Positions 1 to 11,026 are shown, counted from the stretch's first letter. The stretch: 64,000 bases of DNA from Oceanisphaera litoralis (GCF_016907015.1 NZ_JAFBBE010000006.1:1-64000), one strand, 5' to 3'. Notes: generated from the sequence alone by a model not told the origin. Numbers and translations are program-made.

Positions 1-103
1 AGTGCACTGAAGTCGGTTTGTTGAAGGTTATCCATAGAATCAATCATCAAGATAGGATGAGAGTAATTAGATCACATTTTTACTTAGATTGGTATCACAT
101 GTC

Positions 104-1273
104 TTACAACCCCATGGCGTACTTCATTACCCGGGTTTTCAGCGGGCCGCTGTGCTCGGCCGCTTTCAGCCCCAGGTTACGCAGCAACTTGAGCGGAAAC
201 AGATCGTTGCTGAAGGTGTGATAACACAGGTCCATCGCCGACTGCATCAGCAGGTTGTCGGGCCGGCGTCGACGCTGATAACGCTGCAACCGCTCGGCGG
301 CGGCAATATCGAGGCCTGCCTCCACGCCCTGATGAATCAGCTCGCCCAGTGCCGCCACATCCTTGAAGCCCAGATTGACTCCCTGCCCGGCCAGCGGGTT
401 GATGGTATGGGCTGCATCCCCCAGCAAGACCACGGCCCCTTTCACATAGTCGTTGGCATGGCGGCGGCGCAGCGGGAAGTGTCCCTTGCTCAGCACGGTG
501 AAATTGCCCAGTCGGGCCGGAAAATGAGCCGCTACCTGCCGGGCCAGCGCCTCGTTATCCAGTGCCGCCAGCTCGGTAATGCGCGCCTTTTGGTCATACC
601 ACACCAGAGAGCCCTGCCGCAGCCCCATCGGCAGAAAGGCCCGTGGGCCGCTGGGGAAAAACTGCTGCCAGGTGGTATCCGACTCCAGGCCATCACCTTC
701 TATGCCGATCAGCATGCAATGCTGGGCATAATCCCAAGCCGTTACGCCAATGCCGGCCAGTTGGCGGGTACGAGACTCGGCACCGTCACAGGCCAGCACC
801 AGCCTGGCCTGCAGCCGCTGCCCGCCCGCCAGACTCAGCTCGGCGCCGGACTCGTTCTGCGTCAGGCCTGTCAGCCCATTGGGGCAATCCAGTACCACAT
901 TGTGCCACCGGGCCAGCGCCTGCCACAGCCCGAGCTGTATGATGCGGTTTTCGACCATGTAGCCCAGATATTCGCAATCCAGCTCCTGCGCCTCGAAATG
1001 GGTACTGAACCCCTGCCACTCGCAGGCTTCCAGCCGCCGGTAAGGCCAGGCGCGCATGGCGACGACGGCTTCCCAGGCGCCCGCCTGTTGCAACAGGCGC
1101 ACCGAGGTGGCACTGATGGCCGAGACCCGTAAATCCGGCGCCTGTTCGGGCGAAAAGGCCGCCGGTGCTTTGGCCTCGATGACGCGGATACTCAGGCCGG
1201 TCGGGGCCAGTAGGGCCGCGGCCAGGGCCCCGACCATGCCGCCGCCGATAATGGCAATATCACAATGTTCCAT
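104..1273 (-). CDS. ubiF: UbiF-type FAD-dependent ubiquinone hydroxylase
   Basis: 389 aa flavoprotein monooxygenase of the UbiH/VisC family, which hydroxylates the ring of a demethoxy-ubiquinol intermediate in aerobic ubiquinone synthesis. The N-terminus has the Rossmann dinucleotide motif IIGGGMVG (residues 8-15), a middle DGAES motif, and a late LGDAAHTINPLAGQG motif that contacts FAD. The start is fixed by GAGGT six bases before the ATG. It is divergent from miaB, exactly as ubiF is in E. coli, and that context is the reason for choosing UbiF over the paralogues UbiH and UbiI. Family assignment is secure; the ring position hydroxylated is inferred. Confidence 0.9.
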   Translation of the reverse strand: MEHCDIAIIGGGMVGALAAALLAPTGLSIRVIEAKAPAAFSPEQAPDLRVSAISATSVRLLQQAGAWEAVVAMRAWPYRRLEACEWQGFSTHFEAQELDCEYLGYMVENRIIQLGLWQALARWHNVVLDCPNGLTGLTQNESGAELSLAGGQRLQARLVLACDGAESRTRQLAGIGVTAWDYAQHCMLIGIEGDGLESDTTWQQFFPSGPRAFLPMGLRQGSLVWYDQKARITELAALDNEALARQVAAHFPARLGNFTVLSKGHFPLRRRHANDYVKGAVVLLGDAAHTINPLAGQGVNLGFKDVAALGELIHQGVEAGLDIAAAERLQRYQRRRRPDNLLMQSAMDLCYHTFSNDLFPLKLLRNLGLKAAEHSGPLKTRVMKYAMGL

Positions 1274-1383
1274 ATGCTGACCTCGTGCTAACCTCGCGAT
1301 TTTTCGACTATTCTACCGCAAAAAGTGCGCTAACCCGGAGGGAATCTGCCCTTTCTGTCACCGGGCTGCGGCTGGATATTATC

Positions 1384-1412
1384 TGGTCACTGCCGGCAGA
1401 AAAGAGTAGAAT
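1384..1412 (+). promoter_or_regulatory. Candidate sigma-70 promoter of miaB
   Basis: TGGTCA at 1384-1389 and TAGAAT at 1407-1412 are separated by 17 bases. They match the -35 and -10 consensus at 4 of 6 and 5 of 6 positions. The -10 box lies 44 bases before the miaB ATG in the ubiF/miaB divergent gap. This is a motif match only. Confidence 0.4.
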
Positions 1413-1456
1413 CCCCGGTCCTGAAACATGTCCCTTGCCGTAATCCAAAGAGAGCC

Positions 1457-2887
1457 ATGAGCAAAAAACTTCATATCAAAACCTGGGGCTGTCAGATGAA
1501 CGAATACGATTCATCCAAGATGGCCGATCTGTTGGACGCCACGCACGGCTACCAGCTCACCGACGATGCCGAGCAGGCCGATGTGCTGCTGCTCAACACC
1601 TGCTCCATCCGCGAGAAGGCGCAGGAGAAGGTGTTCCATCAGCTGGGCCGCTGGCGTCCGCTGAAGGTCGCCAACCCCAAGCTGGTGATCGGTGTTGGCG
1701 GCTGTGTCGCCTCCCAGGAAGGTGACGCCATTCGCGCCCGGGCTCCCTTTGTCGATATCGTGTTTGGCCCCCAGACCCTGCACCGTCTGCCGGCCATGAT
1801 CAAGTCCGTGCTCGAAGGCAACGGCGCCCAGGTGGACGTGGCCTTTCCGGAAATCGAAAAGTTCGACAGCCTGCCCGAGCCCCGTGCCGATGGCGCCACC
1901 GCCTTCGTGTCCATCATGGAAGGCTGCTCCAAATACTGCTCCTTCTGCGTGGTGCCCTACACCCGAGGTGAAGAAGTCAGCCGCCCCCTGGACGACGTAC
2001 TCTACGAGATCGCCCAGCTGGCCGATCAGGGGGTGCGCGAGGTCAACCTGCTGGGCCAGAACGTCAATGCCTACCGGGGCGAGACCTTCGATGGCGACAT
2101 CTGCAGTTTCGCCGAGTTGCTGCGCCTGGTGGCGGCCATCGACGGCATCGACCGCGTGCGCTACACCACCAGTCATCCCATCGAGTTCACCGACGACATC
2201 ATAGAGGTGTACAAGGACACGCCCGAGCTGGTCAGCTTCCTGCACCTGCCGGTACAGAGCGGCTCCGACCGTATTCTGACCCTGATGAAGCGGCCGCATA
2301 CCGCACTGGAATACAAGTCCAAGATCCGCAAGCTGCGGCTGGCGCGGCCCGACATCACCATCAGCTCCGACTTCATCATCGGTTTCCCCGGAGAGGATGC
2401 GGACGACTTCGAAAAGACCATGAAGCTGATTGAAGATATCGGTTTCGACATGAGCTTCAGCTTTATCTTCAGTGCGCGCCCCGGTACCCCGGCCGCCGAT
2501 CTGCCGGACGATGTGCCGCTGGACGAGAAAAAAGCGCGACTCTATCGCCTGCAGACGGTGATCAACAACCAGGCCCAGCTAATCAGCCGGCAGATGCTGG
2601 GCTCGACCCAGCGCATCCTGGTGGAAGGTCCTTCCAAGCTGGATCCCATGGAACTGCGCGGTCGTACTGAAAACAACCGGGTGGTCAACTTCTCCGGCCC
2701 CCATACCCTGATCGGCGGCTTTGCCGACGTGGAAATCACCGAAGTCATGCCTCACAGCCTGCGCGGCAGGTTTCTGCATGGCGAGAACGAAATGGGCCTG
2801 CGGGTACAGGTGTCGCCCAAGAGCATTCTGGCACGCCGCCCGGACGGCGTGGCCGACGACGTCGGTGTGGCCACCTTTACGCCTTGA
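1457..2887 (+). CDS. miaB: tRNA-2-methylthio-N6-dimethylallyladenosine synthase MiaB
   Basis: 476 aa radical-SAM methylthiotransferase that adds the 2-methylthio group to i6A37 of tRNAs reading UNN codons. The N-terminal UPF0004 domain has the three cluster cysteines C12, C49 and C83. The radical-SAM motif supplies C157, C161 and C164 (CSKYCSFC), and the C-terminal part is the TRAM RNA-binding domain. Length is that of the E. coli enzyme, and both iron-sulfur clusters have all their ligands. It lies divergently from ubiF and ahead of phoH, with a tandem repeat array between them. Confidence 0.97.
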   Translation: MSKKLHIKTWGCQMNEYDSSKMADLLDATHGYQLTDDAEQADVLLLNTCSIREKAQEKVFHQLGRWRPLKVANPKLVIGVGGCVASQEGDAIRARAPFVDIVFGPQTLHRLPAMIKSVLEGNGAQVDVAFPEIEKFDSLPEPRADGATAFVSIMEGCSKYCSFCVVPYTRGEEVSRPLDDVLYEIAQLADQGVREVNLLGQNVNAYRGETFDGDICSFAELLRLVAAIDGIDRVRYTTSHPIEFTDDIIEVYKDTPELVSFLHLPVQSGSDRILTLMKRPHTALEYKSKIRKLRLARPDITISSDFIIGFPGEDADDFEKTMKLIEDIGFDMSFSFIFSARPGTPAADLPDDVPLDEKKARLYRLQTVINNQAQLISRQMLGSTQRILVEGPSKLDPMELRGRTENNRVVNFSGPHTLIGGFADVEITEVMPHSLRGRFLHGENEMGLRVQVSPKSILARRPDGVADDVGVATFTP

Positions 2888-2890
2888 ATC

Positions 2891-2980
2891 AAGCTGTAAG
2901 CCTTAAGCTAGTAAGCTATAAGCTGTAAGCTATAAGCTGTAAGCTGTAAGCTGTAAGCTATAAGCTGTAAGCTGTAAGCC
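2891..2980. repeat. Heptamer tandem array (AAGCTRT)n
   Basis: Downstream of miaB the 7-bp unit AAGCTGT, alternating with AAGCTAT, repeats about a dozen times with a few early imperfect copies. It is non-coding and lies between miaB and phoH. The unit recurs in reverse complement at 10505-10523. Confidence 0.85.
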
Positions 2981-3077
2981 GGAAGTCACGGGGAAATCAT
3001 TAACAAAGGGTGCCCGCACCCAGGAGTGATGATAACGTCAGCCTTGTGTTTCCGGCTCATCTATATACGGAGTTATT

Positions 3078-4109
3078 TTGACAGCAAAAGTCACCACCCT
3101 GGAACTTGAACTTCAGCCGGCCGATGGCCAGCGCCTGGCCAGCCTGTGTGGCCCCTTCGACGACAACATCAAACAGCTGGAACGCCGCCTGGGATTGGAA
3201 ATCAACTACCACAACCAGCACTTCAAGCTGGTAGGGCCGGCCAGTCTGGTCAAGGTCGGCGGTGAGCTGCTTACTCAACTTTATGTCGACACCCAATCGG
3301 TAAAGGGCCAGTCGGTACCCGATATCACCCCCGAGCAGGTGCACCTGGCCATAAAGCAAAGCCGGGTACTGGAGCAGGGCGAAGAGTCCGGCGAGGGGTA
3401 TCAGTACGGCAAGGAAGTGGTGATCAAGACCAAGCGCGGTCTGATCAAGCCCCGTACCCCCAACCAGGCCCATTACGTGGCCCATATTCTCAGCCACGAC
3501 ATCACCTTCGGCATAGGCCCGGCCGGTACCGGCAAAACCTATCTGGCGGTGGCGGCGGCGGTCGATGCGCTGGAGCGTCAGGAAGTGCGTCGTATTCTGC
3601 TGACCCGTCCGGCGGTGGAAGCCGGCGAAAAGCTCGGCTTTCTGCCCGGCGATCTGAGCCAGAAGGTCGACCCCTATCTGCGCCCGCTGTACGATGCCCT
3701 GTTCGAGATGCTGGGTTTCGAGCGGGTCGAAAAACTGATCGAACGCAATGTGATCGAAGTGGCGCCCTTGGCCTATATGCGCGGCCGTACCCTGAACGAC
3801 GCCTTTATCATTCTGGATGAAAGCCAGAACACCACAGTCGAGCAGATGAAGATGTTCCTGACCCGCATCGGCTTCAACTCCCGGGCGGTGATCACCGGCG
3901 ACATCACCCAGATCGATCTGCCACGCAATGCCAAGTCCGGCCTGCGCCATGCCATCGAAGTGCTGAGTGGCGTCGAAGGGCTGTCGTTCGACTTTTTCCG
4001 CGCCGAAGACGTGGTGCGCCACCCGGTAGTGGCCCGCATCGTACGTGCCTATGAAGCCTTCGAAGATCAGCACAAGCGTGAACAGCATCCGAACGAGAAA
4101 GCATCATGA
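3078..4109 (+). CDS. phoH: PhoH-family ATPase YbeZ
   Basis: 343 aa PhoH-like P-loop ATPase, predicted to act with YbeY in RNA metabolism. The Walker A motif GPAGTGKT is at residues 147-154 and a Walker B-like FIILDESQN follows. The start codon is TTG, chosen because GGAG stands five bases before it. The gene overlaps ybeY by four bases (ATGA), which suggests translational coupling. The N-terminal region before residue 120 is the KH-like part typical of proteobacterial YbeZ. Confidence 0.94.
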   Translation: MTAKVTTLELELQPADGQRLASLCGPFDDNIKQLERRLGLEINYHNQHFKLVGPASLVKVGGELLTQLYVDTQSVKGQSVPDITPEQVHLAIKQSRVLEQGEESGEGYQYGKEVVIKTKRGLIKPRTPNQAHYVAHILSHDITFGIGPAGTGKTYLAVAAAVDALERQEVRRILLTRPAVEAGEKLGFLPGDLSQKVDPYLRPLYDALFEMLGFERVEKLIERNVIEVAPLAYMRGRTLNDAFIILDESQNTTVEQMKMFLTRIGFNSRAVITGDITQIDLPRNAKSGLRHAIEVLSGVEGLSFDFFRAEDVVRHPVVARIVRAYEAFEDQHKREQHPNEKAS

Positions 4110-4570
4110 CCCTGTATCTGGACTTGCAAATTGCCTGTGATGAAGCGCCGGGGCTGCCGAACGAGCAGCAACTGGAAAGCTGGCTCACCGCCGCACTGGC
4201 AGACGAACGGGAAGAAACCGAAATCACGGTGCGGCTGGTCGACGAGGCCGAGAGCCGCGAGCTTAACCGGGACTACCGCGGCAAGGACAAGTCCACCAAT
4301 GTACTATCCTTTCCGTTCGAGGCCCCTCCAGGCATCGAACTGCCGCTGCTGGGCGATCTGGTGATCTGCCGCCAGGTGGTAGAACGAGAGGCGGCCGAGC
4401 AGCACAAGCCGCTGCAGGCCCACTGGGCACACCTGGTGATACACGGCTGCTTGCATTTGCTTGGCTTCGACCATATTAAGGATGATGAAGCCGAAATCAT
4501 GGAAGCCAGAGAAATTGCCATTCTGGCAGAACTCGGTATTGCCAACCCCTACCAAGACGATGAAGGTTAA
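4106..4570 (+). CDS. ybeY: Endoribonuclease YbeY
   Basis: 154 aa zinc-dependent RNase needed for 16S rRNA 3'-end maturation and ribosome quality control. The family metal-binding motif H-x3-H-x5-H is present as [11 protein letters not shown] near residues 114-124. It overlaps phoH by four bases and is followed nine bases later by ybeX, so phoH-ybeY-ybeX-lnt reads as one operon, as in enterobacteria. Confidence 0.96.
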   Translation: MTLYLDLQIACDEAPGLPNEQQLESWLTAALADEREETEITVRLVDEAESRELNRDYRGKDKSTNVLSFPFEAPPGIELPLLGDLVICRQVVEREAAEQHKPLQAHWAHLVIHGCLHLLGFDHIKDDEAEIMEAREIAILAELGIANPYQDDEG

Positions 4571-4579
4571 ACAAGGTCA

Positions 4580-5461
4580 ATGAGCGACGACAATTCGAAC
4601 TCAGAAAACGGTTCGTCCACCAAGAAAAACTGGTTTGAGAAGCTGGGCCAGCTGTTTCAGGGCGAACCGAAGAATCGTGAAGAACTGGTGGAAGTGATCA
4701 TGGAGGCGACTCAGCGCGAGCTGATCGACCAGGATACCAAAGACATGATCGAAGGGGTGCTCGAGGTCAGCGAGCTGCGCGTGCGGGACATCATGATCCC
4801 CCGCTCGCAGATGGTGACGGTAGAAAAGTCCCAGCCCGTTTCTTCCTTTTTGCCGATGATCATCGAGTCTACTCACTCCCGTTTTCCGGTGGTCAATGAA
4901 GACAAGGACCACATAGAGGGCATACTGCTGGCCAAGGATCTGCTGCAGTACGGCTTTGCCCTCACCGACGAAGCGTTTTCCATCGACAAGGTACTGCGCC
5001 CCGCCGTGGTCGTACCCGAAAGCAAGCGGCTCGACAAGCTGCTCAAGGAATTTCGCCAGCAACGCTACCACATGGCCATAGTGGTGGACGAGTTCGGCGG
5101 TGTGTCCGGCCTGGTGACCATAGAAGATATTCTGGAGCTGATCGTCGGCGATATCGAAGACGAATACGATGCGGAAGAAAGTGCCGAAATTCGTCAGATC
5201 ACGTCGCGGGTCTATGCGGTGGCGGCGCTGACCGATATCGAAGACTTCAACGACTTCTTCCATACCGACTTCAGCGATGAAGAGGCCGACACCGTCGGTG
5301 GCCTGGTGATGCACGCCTTCGGTCATCTGCCCGCCAAGGGCGAGCAGCTCGAGCTCAACGGCTTCGTGTTCAAGGTGGCTCACGCCGACCGTCGACGTTT
5401 GCTGCAGTTACAGGTTAAGATACCGAACACTCAGGAAACCTCCTCTTCGGAAGCCATATAA
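4580..5461 (+). CDS. ybeX: CorC/YbeX CBS-domain protein
   Basis: 293 aa soluble member of the CorC/HlyC family. Two CBS domains (about residues 70-190) are followed by the small C-terminal CorC_HlyC transporter-associated domain (about 205-285). The family has been linked to magnesium/cobalt efflux and, in E. coli, to ribosome metabolism; the ligand cannot be read from the sequence. The gene ends two bases before lnt. An acidic linker (about residues 180-200) separates the CBS pair from the last domain. Confidence 0.93.
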   Translation: MSDDNSNSENGSSTKKNWFEKLGQLFQGEPKNREELVEVIMEATQRELIDQDTKDMIEGVLEVSELRVRDIMIPRSQMVTVEKSQPVSSFLPMIIESTHSRFPVVNEDKDHIEGILLAKDLLQYGFALTDEAFSIDKVLRPAVVVPESKRLDKLLKEFRQQRYHMAIVVDEFGGVSGLVTIEDILELIVGDIEDEYDAEESAEIRQITSRVYAVAALTDIEDFNDFFHTDFSDEEADTVGGLVMHAFGHLPAKGEQLELNGFVFKVAHADRRRLLQLQVKIPNTQETSSSEAI

Positions 5462-5463
5462 CA

Positions 5464-7011
5464 GTGCGCCATTATCTACCTGTGCTCGGGGCCCTGCTTA
5501 GCGGGGCCCTCGGCGTTTTAGCCTTCAGCCCCTTCGACTACTGGCCACTGGCGCTGGTGTCGCTGTTCGGCCTTTATGCCGTTACCCAGCACCTGGGTCC
5601 CGTGACCGCCGCCAAACGCGGCTTTATCTGGGCCATGGGTCTGTATCTGCCCGGTCTGTGGTGGATCCACCACAGCATGACCATCTTCGGCGGCATTCCC
5701 CTGGCCGTCGCCTTTGTGCTGGTGGCGCTGCTGGCCGCCTACCTCAGCCTCTATACCGCCGCCGCCGTCTGGCTGGCACAACGGCTGGTGCCCTCTCCCC
5801 GCTGGCGCGCTCTGCTGGTACTGCCGGCCTTGCTGGTGCTGGCCGACTGGCTGCGCGGCTGGGTGCTGACCGGCTTTCCCTGGTTATGGTTCGGTTACAG
5901 CCAGCTGGAAGGTCCTCTCGCCGGCCTCGCCCCCGTGCTGGGGGTCCAGGGCATCAGCTGGCTGCTGAGCTTTTCGGCGGCGGCCTTGTGGTTGCTGTTG
6001 CACCGCCGCTCCTGGTGGCCGGGGCTGACCGCCTTGCTGTTATGGGGCCTCGCCTTCGGTGCCGGCTTTATGCAATGGGTGACCCCTACCCAGAGCAGCC
6101 GTTTCGCCCTGGTACAGGGCAATATAGAGCAGTCGCTGAAGTGGATTCCGGGGCAACTGGAGCTGAGCCTGGAGCGCTATATCGGACTGACCCTGCCCGA
6201 GCGGGATGCGGATGTGGTAATCTGGCCCGAATCGGCGCTGCCGGCGGCGGAACAACACCTGGCTCCCTGGCTTGCGCAGGTGGATCAGCTGATGCGGGAG
6301 CGCGGTCAGAGCCTGATCACCGGCACCGTGTCCCGCCACGATGACGAATCGGTTTATAACGCCGTCATCTCTCTGGGGCACAATGCCGTCCCCTACCGGC
6401 CCGGGCACAGCAACCGCTATTACAAACAGCAGCTGGTGCCGATAGGCGAGTTTGTGCCCTTCGGCAGCCTGCTGCGACCACTGGCGCCCTTCTTCGACCT
6501 GCCGATGTCGTCCTTCTCTCGTGGCGAGGCCGGCCAGCCGGACCTCAACGCCGGTGGTCTTCATCTCAGCGTGGCCATCTGCTACGAAGTGGCCTTTCCC
6601 GGGCTGGTGCGGGATAACATGAAGCCCGATACCGATTATCTGCTGACCCTGTCCAACGACACCTGGTTCGGTCAGTCCATCGGCCCCTGGCAGCATCAGC
6701 AGATTGCCCGCATGCGTGCCCTGGAGCTGGGCCGGCCGCTGATCCGCGCCACCAATAACGGCGTGACCCTGGTGACCGATGAAAAGGGCCACATCACCGC
6801 CAGCCTGCCCCAGTTCGAAGCCGGCGTGCTGCGCACCGAGGTCACCGGCATGACCGGGCTCACTCCCTATGCCCGCTTCGGCAGCACCCCCTTGGTGGTC
6901 TGGCTGTTGCTCAGCGCGACCCTGGCGGCAACCCTGAGCCGGCGGCAATACCGCTGGCGCCAGCAAAAGCAGGCCGCGAAGGAAAGCCTGAGGCAGAAAG
7001 CAAGAAGCTGA
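5464..7011 (+). CDS. lnt: Apolipoprotein N-acyltransferase
   Basis: 515 aa inner-membrane enzyme that adds the third acyl chain to lipoproteins. About six hydrophobic segments fill the first 200 residues and a periplasmic nitrilase-like domain follows. The catalytic triad is visible as E256 (WPESALP), K321 (YYKQQ) and C373 (AICYE). The start is GTG, three bases after the ybeX stop codon. Several lipoprotein substrates are encoded nearby (LptE, RlpA, YajG, ApbE). Confidence 0.96.
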   Translation: MRHYLPVLGALLSGALGVLAFSPFDYWPLALVSLFGLYAVTQHLGPVTAAKRGFIWAMGLYLPGLWWIHHSMTIFGGIPLAVAFVLVALLAAYLSLYTAAAVWLAQRLVPSPRWRALLVLPALLVLADWLRGWVLTGFPWLWFGYSQLEGPLAGLAPVLGVQGISWLLSFSAAALWLLLHRRSWWPGLTALLLWGLAFGAGFMQWVTPTQSSRFALVQGNIEQSLKWIPGQLELSLERYIGLTLPERDADVVIWPESALPAAEQHLAPWLAQVDQLMRERGQSLITGTVSRHDDESVYNAVISLGHNAVPYRPGHSNRYYKQQLVPIGEFVPFGSLLRPLAPFFDLPMSSFSRGEAGQPDLNAGGLHLSVAICYEVAFPGLVRDNMKPDTDYLLTLSNDTWFGQSIGPWQHQQIARMRALELGRPLIRATNNGVTLVTDEKGHITASLPQFEAGVLRTEVTGMTGLTPYARFGSTPLVVWLLLSATLAATLSRRQYRWRQQKQAAKESLRQKARS

Positions 7012-7073
7012 AGGAAGTGAAGGGGTGAGGAGAAAAGAGTGAGGCGAAAGGCAAACCATCGTCTTCCCTCTCA

Positions 7074-7108
7074 CCCCTCACCCCTCACCCCTCACCCCTC
7101 ACCCCTCA
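7074..7108. repeat. Heptamer tandem array (CCCCTCA)5
   Basis: Five perfect copies of the 7-bp unit CCCCTCA lie between the convergent lnt and ybeL genes. Upstream, around 7020-7045, a partly complementary stretch (AGGGGTGAGG) could pair with it. Similar CCCCTCAC/GTGAGGGG stretches recur near 21.84, 24.23, 34.60, 46.31 and 47.86 kb. Confidence 0.85.
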
Positions 7109-7115
7109 CAGAATA

Positions 7116-7601
7116 TCAAGGCTCCAGTGGCCGGCGGATAAAAGTGTCGTGGTTGCATTCCAGGCAGGTGGTCAGCACCTCGGGATGGGTCACTTCGTGG
7201 GAATGGGCGCACAGGGTACAGTCATACAGGCCCGGTCCCACCACTTCTCCGGCCCTGTATTCGCCGTGATGCTCCAGCTCGGAGGCCAGCTCCTGCCATT
7301 CGAGCTGACTCTTGTCGGTCACGTCCGCCAACCAGCCCCACACGGTTTCCTTGATCCGGCGATAGAAGAGGCTGTCGCGAAACTCGTCACCGCTGTCTTC
7401 CATTTCCGCCAGATCCCGCTTCACGTACTGGGCGATCAGGGCCAGCTCGTCCTTGGTCAGATCGCCGACCGCTTCCATGTAGGCCTGGGTGGTTTCCACC
7501 ATTTCCCTGATGCTGGTGTCTTCGGTTTGCTGCCAGCGGCGATGCAATTCCTCGACGAAGGCGTCGTAGCCTTTTTTATGTTTTTGTTCTTTATTGTCCA
7601 T
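7116..7601 (-). CDS. ybeL: Zinc-ribbon protein YbeL
   Basis: 161 aa protein of the YbeL family (DUF1451). A charged, probably helical region occupies residues 1-110 and a C-terminal zinc ribbon provides two CxxC pairs (CTLC and CLEC). The biochemical role of YbeL is not known. It lies divergently from leuS, as in E. coli. GGGGGT three bases before the ATG supports the start. Confidence 0.88.
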   Translation of the reverse strand: MDNKEQKHKKGYDAFVEELHRRWQQTEDTSIREMVETTQAYMEAVGDLTKDELALIAQYVKRDLAEMEDSGDEFRDSLFYRRIKETVWGWLADVTDKSQLEWQELASELEHHGEYRAGEVVGPGLYDCTLCAHSHEVTHPEVLTTCLECNHDTFIRRPLEP

Positions 7602-7722
7602 GTTACCCCCTTGGATACCGAGCCCTGGCGGTGCGGCTATTGTTGCCCTCCCCCCCCTGGGGTATTCTATGGCGATTTATCGCCGTGGTTTATCACCCAT
7701 TTCACAGATCCGGATGTCACTA

Positions 7723-10302
7723 ATGCAAGAGCAATACATTCCCCAGAACATCGAGCCCGAAGTGCAACGCTTGTGGGCCGAGCAGCAGACCTTCAAGGCC
7801 ACCGAACAGCCGGGCAAAGACAAGTTCTATTGCCTATCCATGTTTCCCTATCCTTCCGGCCGACTGCACATGGGGCATGTACGTAACTACACCATAGGTG
7901 ACGTTATCTCCCGCTACCAACGGCTGCAGGGTAAAAACGTGCTGCAGCCCATCGGCTGGGATGCCTTCGGCCTGCCCGCCGAAAATGCCGCCATCAACAA
8001 CAAGACGGCACCGGCACCCTGGACCTATGAAAACATCGATTACATGAAGAACCAGCTCAAGCGGCTGGGCTTCGGTTACGACTGGGATCGGGAGCTGGCC
8101 ACCTGTACGCCCGAGTATTATCGCTGGGAGCAGTGGTTCTTCACCAAGCTGTATGAAAAAGGCCTGGTCTACAAGAAGACCTCCTCCGTCAACTGGTGCC
8201 CCAACGATGAAACCGTGCTTGCCAACGAGCAGGTCAACGACGGCTGCTGCTGGCGGTGCGACACCCCGGTGGAGCAGAAGGAAATTCCCCAGTGGTTCAT
8301 CAAGATCACCGAATATGCGGACGAGCTGCTCAAAGACATCGATAACCTGGATGAGTGGCCCGAGCAGGTCAAGACCATGCAGCGCAACTGGATAGGCCGC
8401 AGCGAGGGCGTTACCCTGAGCTTTACGGTCGCCGATCAGGACCAGTCCTTCGAGGTCTATACCACCCGCCCCGACACCCTGTTTGGCGTGACCTATGTCG
8501 GCATTGCCGCCGGTCATGCGCTGGCCACCCAGGCTGCAGAGAACAATCCGGCCCTGGCCGCCTTCATCGAAGAATGCAAGCACCACAAGGTGGCCGAGGC
8601 CGAAATGGCCACCATGGAGAAGAAGGGCATGGCCACCGGTTTGTACGCGGTACACCCGCTGACCGGCAAGCAGATACCGATCTGGGTTGCCAACTTCGTG
8701 CTGATGGATTACGGCTCCGGTGCCGTGATGGCGGTGCCCGCCCACGATCAGCGTGACTACGAGTTCGCCACCCAGTACTGCCTGGACATCATGCCGGTGA
8801 TCAAACCCGCCGACGGCGGCGAGCCGGATGTCTCCGAGGCCGCCTACACCGAGAAAGGCGTGCTGTTCAACTCCGGCGACTTCGACGGCCTCGACTTCGA
8901 TGAGGCCTTCAATGCCATCGCCACCACCCTGGAACAAAAGGGGTTGGGCCGCAAGACCGTCAATTTCCGCCTGCGGGACTGGGGCGTGAGCCGCCAGCGT
9001 TACTGGGGCGCGCCCATTCCCATGCTGAACCTGGAAGACGGCTCGGTGGTCGGGGTACCGGAAACAGACTTGCCGGTGCTGCTGCCGGAAGACGTGGTGA
9101 TGGACGGTATTCAGAGCCCGATCAAGGCGGATCCCGAGTGGGCCAAGGCCAGCTATCACGGCCAGCCGGCACGACGCGAGACCGACACCTTCGACACCTT
9201 CATGGAGTCGTCCTGGTATTATGCCCGCTACTGCAGCCCGGATTACGATCAGGGCATGCTGGATGTGGAAAAGGCCAACTACTGGCTGCCGGTGGATCAG
9301 TACATTGGCGGCATCGAGCACGCCTGCATGCACCTGCTGTATGCCCGCTTCTTCCACAAGCTGCTGCGCGACACCGGACTGGTTGAATCCGACGAGCCGT
9401 TCAAGCGGCTGCTGTGTCAGGGCATGGTGCTGGCCGACGCCTTCTACCATACCGATGAAAAAGGTGCCCGTACCTGGGTCAGCCCGCTGGATGTCACCAT
9501 GGAGCGGGACGAAAAGGGCCGGGTCAAGCGCGCCCTGGATAAAGACGGTCGCGAGCTGGTACACACCGGCATGACCAAGATGTCAAAGTCCAAGAACAAC
9601 GGCATCGATCCGCAGGTGATGGTCGACAAGTACGGCGCCGACACCGTGCGCCTGTTCATGATGTTCGCCTCCCCCGCCGACATGACCCTGGAATGGTCCG
9701 ACTCCGGCGTCGAGGGGGCACTGCGCTTCCTCAAGCGGCTGTGGAAACTGGTGTTCGAACATCAGTCTCTGGGGACCACCGAGGCGCTGGATGTGGCCGG
9801 CCTGAGCAACGAGCAGAAGGCCCTGCGCCGGGATGTGCACAAGACCATCGCCAAGGTGAGCGACGACGTGGGCCGCCGCCAGACCTTCAACACCGCCATC
9901 GCCGCCATCATGGAGCTGATGAACAAGCTGACCAGGGTCGACACCGCCGACGCCCAGAACCGCGCCCTGCTGCAGGAAGCGCTGGAAGCAGTCACCATCA
10001 TGCTGCACCCGATAGTGCCGCACACCTGTTTCGAACTGTGGCAGGCCCTGGGCCAGACCGATATCGATCACGCCAGCTGGCCGGAGATCGATGCCGATGC
10101 CCTGGTGGAAGACGAGAAGCTGGTGGTGGTGCAGGTCAACGGCAAGGTGCGCGGCAAGATCACCGTGGCCGCCGATGCCAGCCGGGAGGCGGTAGAAGCC
10201 GCTGGCCAGGCCGACGACAACGTGGCCCGCCACCTGGACGGCAAGACGGTACGCAAGGTGATCTACGTCCCCGGCAAACTGCTGAACATAGTCGCCAATT
10301 AA
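7723..10302 (+). CDS. leuS: Leucyl-tRNA synthetase
   Basis: 859 aa class I aminoacyl-tRNA synthetase that charges tRNA-Leu. The HIGH-type motif appears as HMGH in a [12 protein letters not shown] context near residue 45, a long CP1 editing domain follows, and KMSKS appears as TKMSKSKNN near residue 620. An open frame extends 43 codons upstream, but the ATG at 7723 was chosen because the protein then begins MQEQYIPQ, matching E. coli LeuS in start and length (860 aa). No strong ribosome binding site precedes it. Confidence 0.97.
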   Translation: MQEQYIPQNIEPEVQRLWAEQQTFKATEQPGKDKFYCLSMFPYPSGRLHMGHVRNYTIGDVISRYQRLQGKNVLQPIGWDAFGLPAENAAINNKTAPAPWTYENIDYMKNQLKRLGFGYDWDRELATCTPEYYRWEQWFFTKLYEKGLVYKKTSSVNWCPNDETVLANEQVNDGCCWRCDTPVEQKEIPQWFIKITEYADELLKDIDNLDEWPEQVKTMQRNWIGRSEGVTLSFTVADQDQSFEVYTTRPDTLFGVTYVGIAAGHALATQAAENNPALAAFIEECKHHKVAEAEMATMEKKGMATGLYAVHPLTGKQIPIWVANFVLMDYGSGAVMAVPAHDQRDYEFATQYCLDIMPVIKPADGGEPDVSEAAYTEKGVLFNSGDFDGLDFDEAFNAIATTLEQKGLGRKTVNFRLRDWGVSRQRYWGAPIPMLNLEDGSVVGVPETDLPVLLPEDVVMDGIQSPIKADPEWAKASYHGQPARRETDTFDTFMESSWYYARYCSPDYDQGMLDVEKANYWLPVDQYIGGIEHACMHLLYARFFHKLLRDTGLVESDEPFKRLLCQGMVLADAFYHTDEKGARTWVSPLDVTMERDEKGRVKRALDKDGRELVHTGMTKMSKSKNNGIDPQVMVDKYGADTVRLFMMFASPADMTLEWSDSGVEGALRFLKRLWKLVFEHQSLGTTEALDVAGLSNEQKALRRDVHKTIAKVSDDVGRRQTFNTAIAAIMELMNKLTRVDTADAQNRALLQEALEAVTIMLHPIVPHTCFELWQALGQTDIDHASWPEIDADALVEDEKLVVVQVNGKVRGKITVAADASREAVEAAGQADDNVARHLDGKTVRKVIYVPGKLLNIVAN

Positions 10303-10307
10303 CACAA

Positions 10308-10491
10308 AACCCCACCCCAACCCTCCCCTTGCGTTGAACATCAGCGTTATCCTGCTGATACAGCATTAAAGGGGAGGGAGCAAAACAAACGCCGCCTTTC
10401 AAAATCGGCGCTATTCTGCCCCTCCCCCTAGACTGCGGGGATACAGGCATAGCCTAGGCGTATTGCCAGGGGGAGGCTGGGTGGGGGTGTT
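10308..10491. repeat. Palindromic MITE-like intergenic element
   Basis: The leuS-lptE gap begins with AACCCCACCCCAACCCTCCCC and ends with its imperfect inverted partner ending GGGTGGGGGTGTT. Inside are two stem-loops: CCCTCCCCTT pairs with AAGGGGAGGG (about 10321-10379), and CCCCTCCCCCT pairs with AGGGGGAGG (about 10420-10476). It encodes nothing and looks like a small mobile or REP-type palindrome. Confidence 0.7.
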
Positions 10492-10504
10492 GTACTTTTT
10501 GTTT

Positions 10505-10523
10505 AGCTTATAGCTTACAGCTG
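10505..10523. repeat. Short inverted copy of the AAGCTRT heptamer
   Basis: AGCTTATAGCTTACAGCTG is the reverse complement of two to three units of the heptamer array found at 2891-2980. It lies just before the lptE ribosome binding site. Confidence 0.6.
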
Positions 10524-10540
10524 TTTTTAAAGGAGTTTTC

Positions 10541-11026
10541 ATGCTCACTCGAATCAAGGCAGGGGTACTGATACTGCTGACGCTGCTGCTGGCCGGCTGC
10601 GGCTTTCAGCTCAGGGGCGGCGACAACCTGGCCCCCGAGCTGCGGCGGCTGACCCTGGTCGGCGACGACAAGACCCAGTTTTACCGGCTGGTCGCGGCCC
10701 GGCTGCAACGCGCCGGGGCGCAACTGGTCGAGCCCGATATGCTCACCCCTGTGCTGACCATATCGGCACTGGGCCAGGGCAACACCGTCGCCTCGGTCAA
10801 CGCCCGGGCCGATGAGCTCGAATACGCCATGCGCTTCGGGACCCGCTTTACCCTGGACATGCCCGAGCAGCCGCGCCAGGTGTTCAACGTCACCTTCAAC
10901 CGCAGCTTCCTCGATAAATCCGAGCAGGCGCTGGCCTCGAGCCGCGAACAGCAGCAACTGCGCGAGCAGATGGAATTCGAGGCCGCCACACAGATAATCC
11001 GCCAGCTCAATCGTCTGTCGTTCTGA
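10541..11026 (+). CDS. lptE: LPS-assembly lipoprotein LptE
   Basis: 161 aa outer-membrane lipoprotein that plugs the LptD barrel and helps insert lipopolysaccharide. A type II signal peptide ends in the lipobox LLAGC with the acylated cysteine at residue 20, followed by FQLRG, the usual start of mature LptE. AAGGAG precedes the ATG. It overlaps holA by one base (TGATG), the conserved lptE-holA arrangement. Confidence 0.95.
   Translation: MLTRIKAGVLILLTLLLAGCGFQLRGGDNLAPELRRLTLVGDDKTQFYRLVAARLQRAGAQLVEPDMLTPVLTISALGQGNTVASVNARADELEYAMRFGTRFTLDMPEQPRQVFNVTFNRSFLDKSEQALASSREQQQLREQMEFEAATQIIRQLNRLSF

Noticed and set aside
3057-4088. 343-codon minus-strand open frame opposite phoH
   Set aside because: It mirrors phoH codon for codon, lacks a ribosome binding site, and has a composition (G, Q, H-rich) typical of antisense shadows in high-GC genes.
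7834-9564. 576-codon minus-strand open frame inside leuS
   Set aside because: It is antisense to a clear leucyl-tRNA synthetase gene, with no family features of its own.
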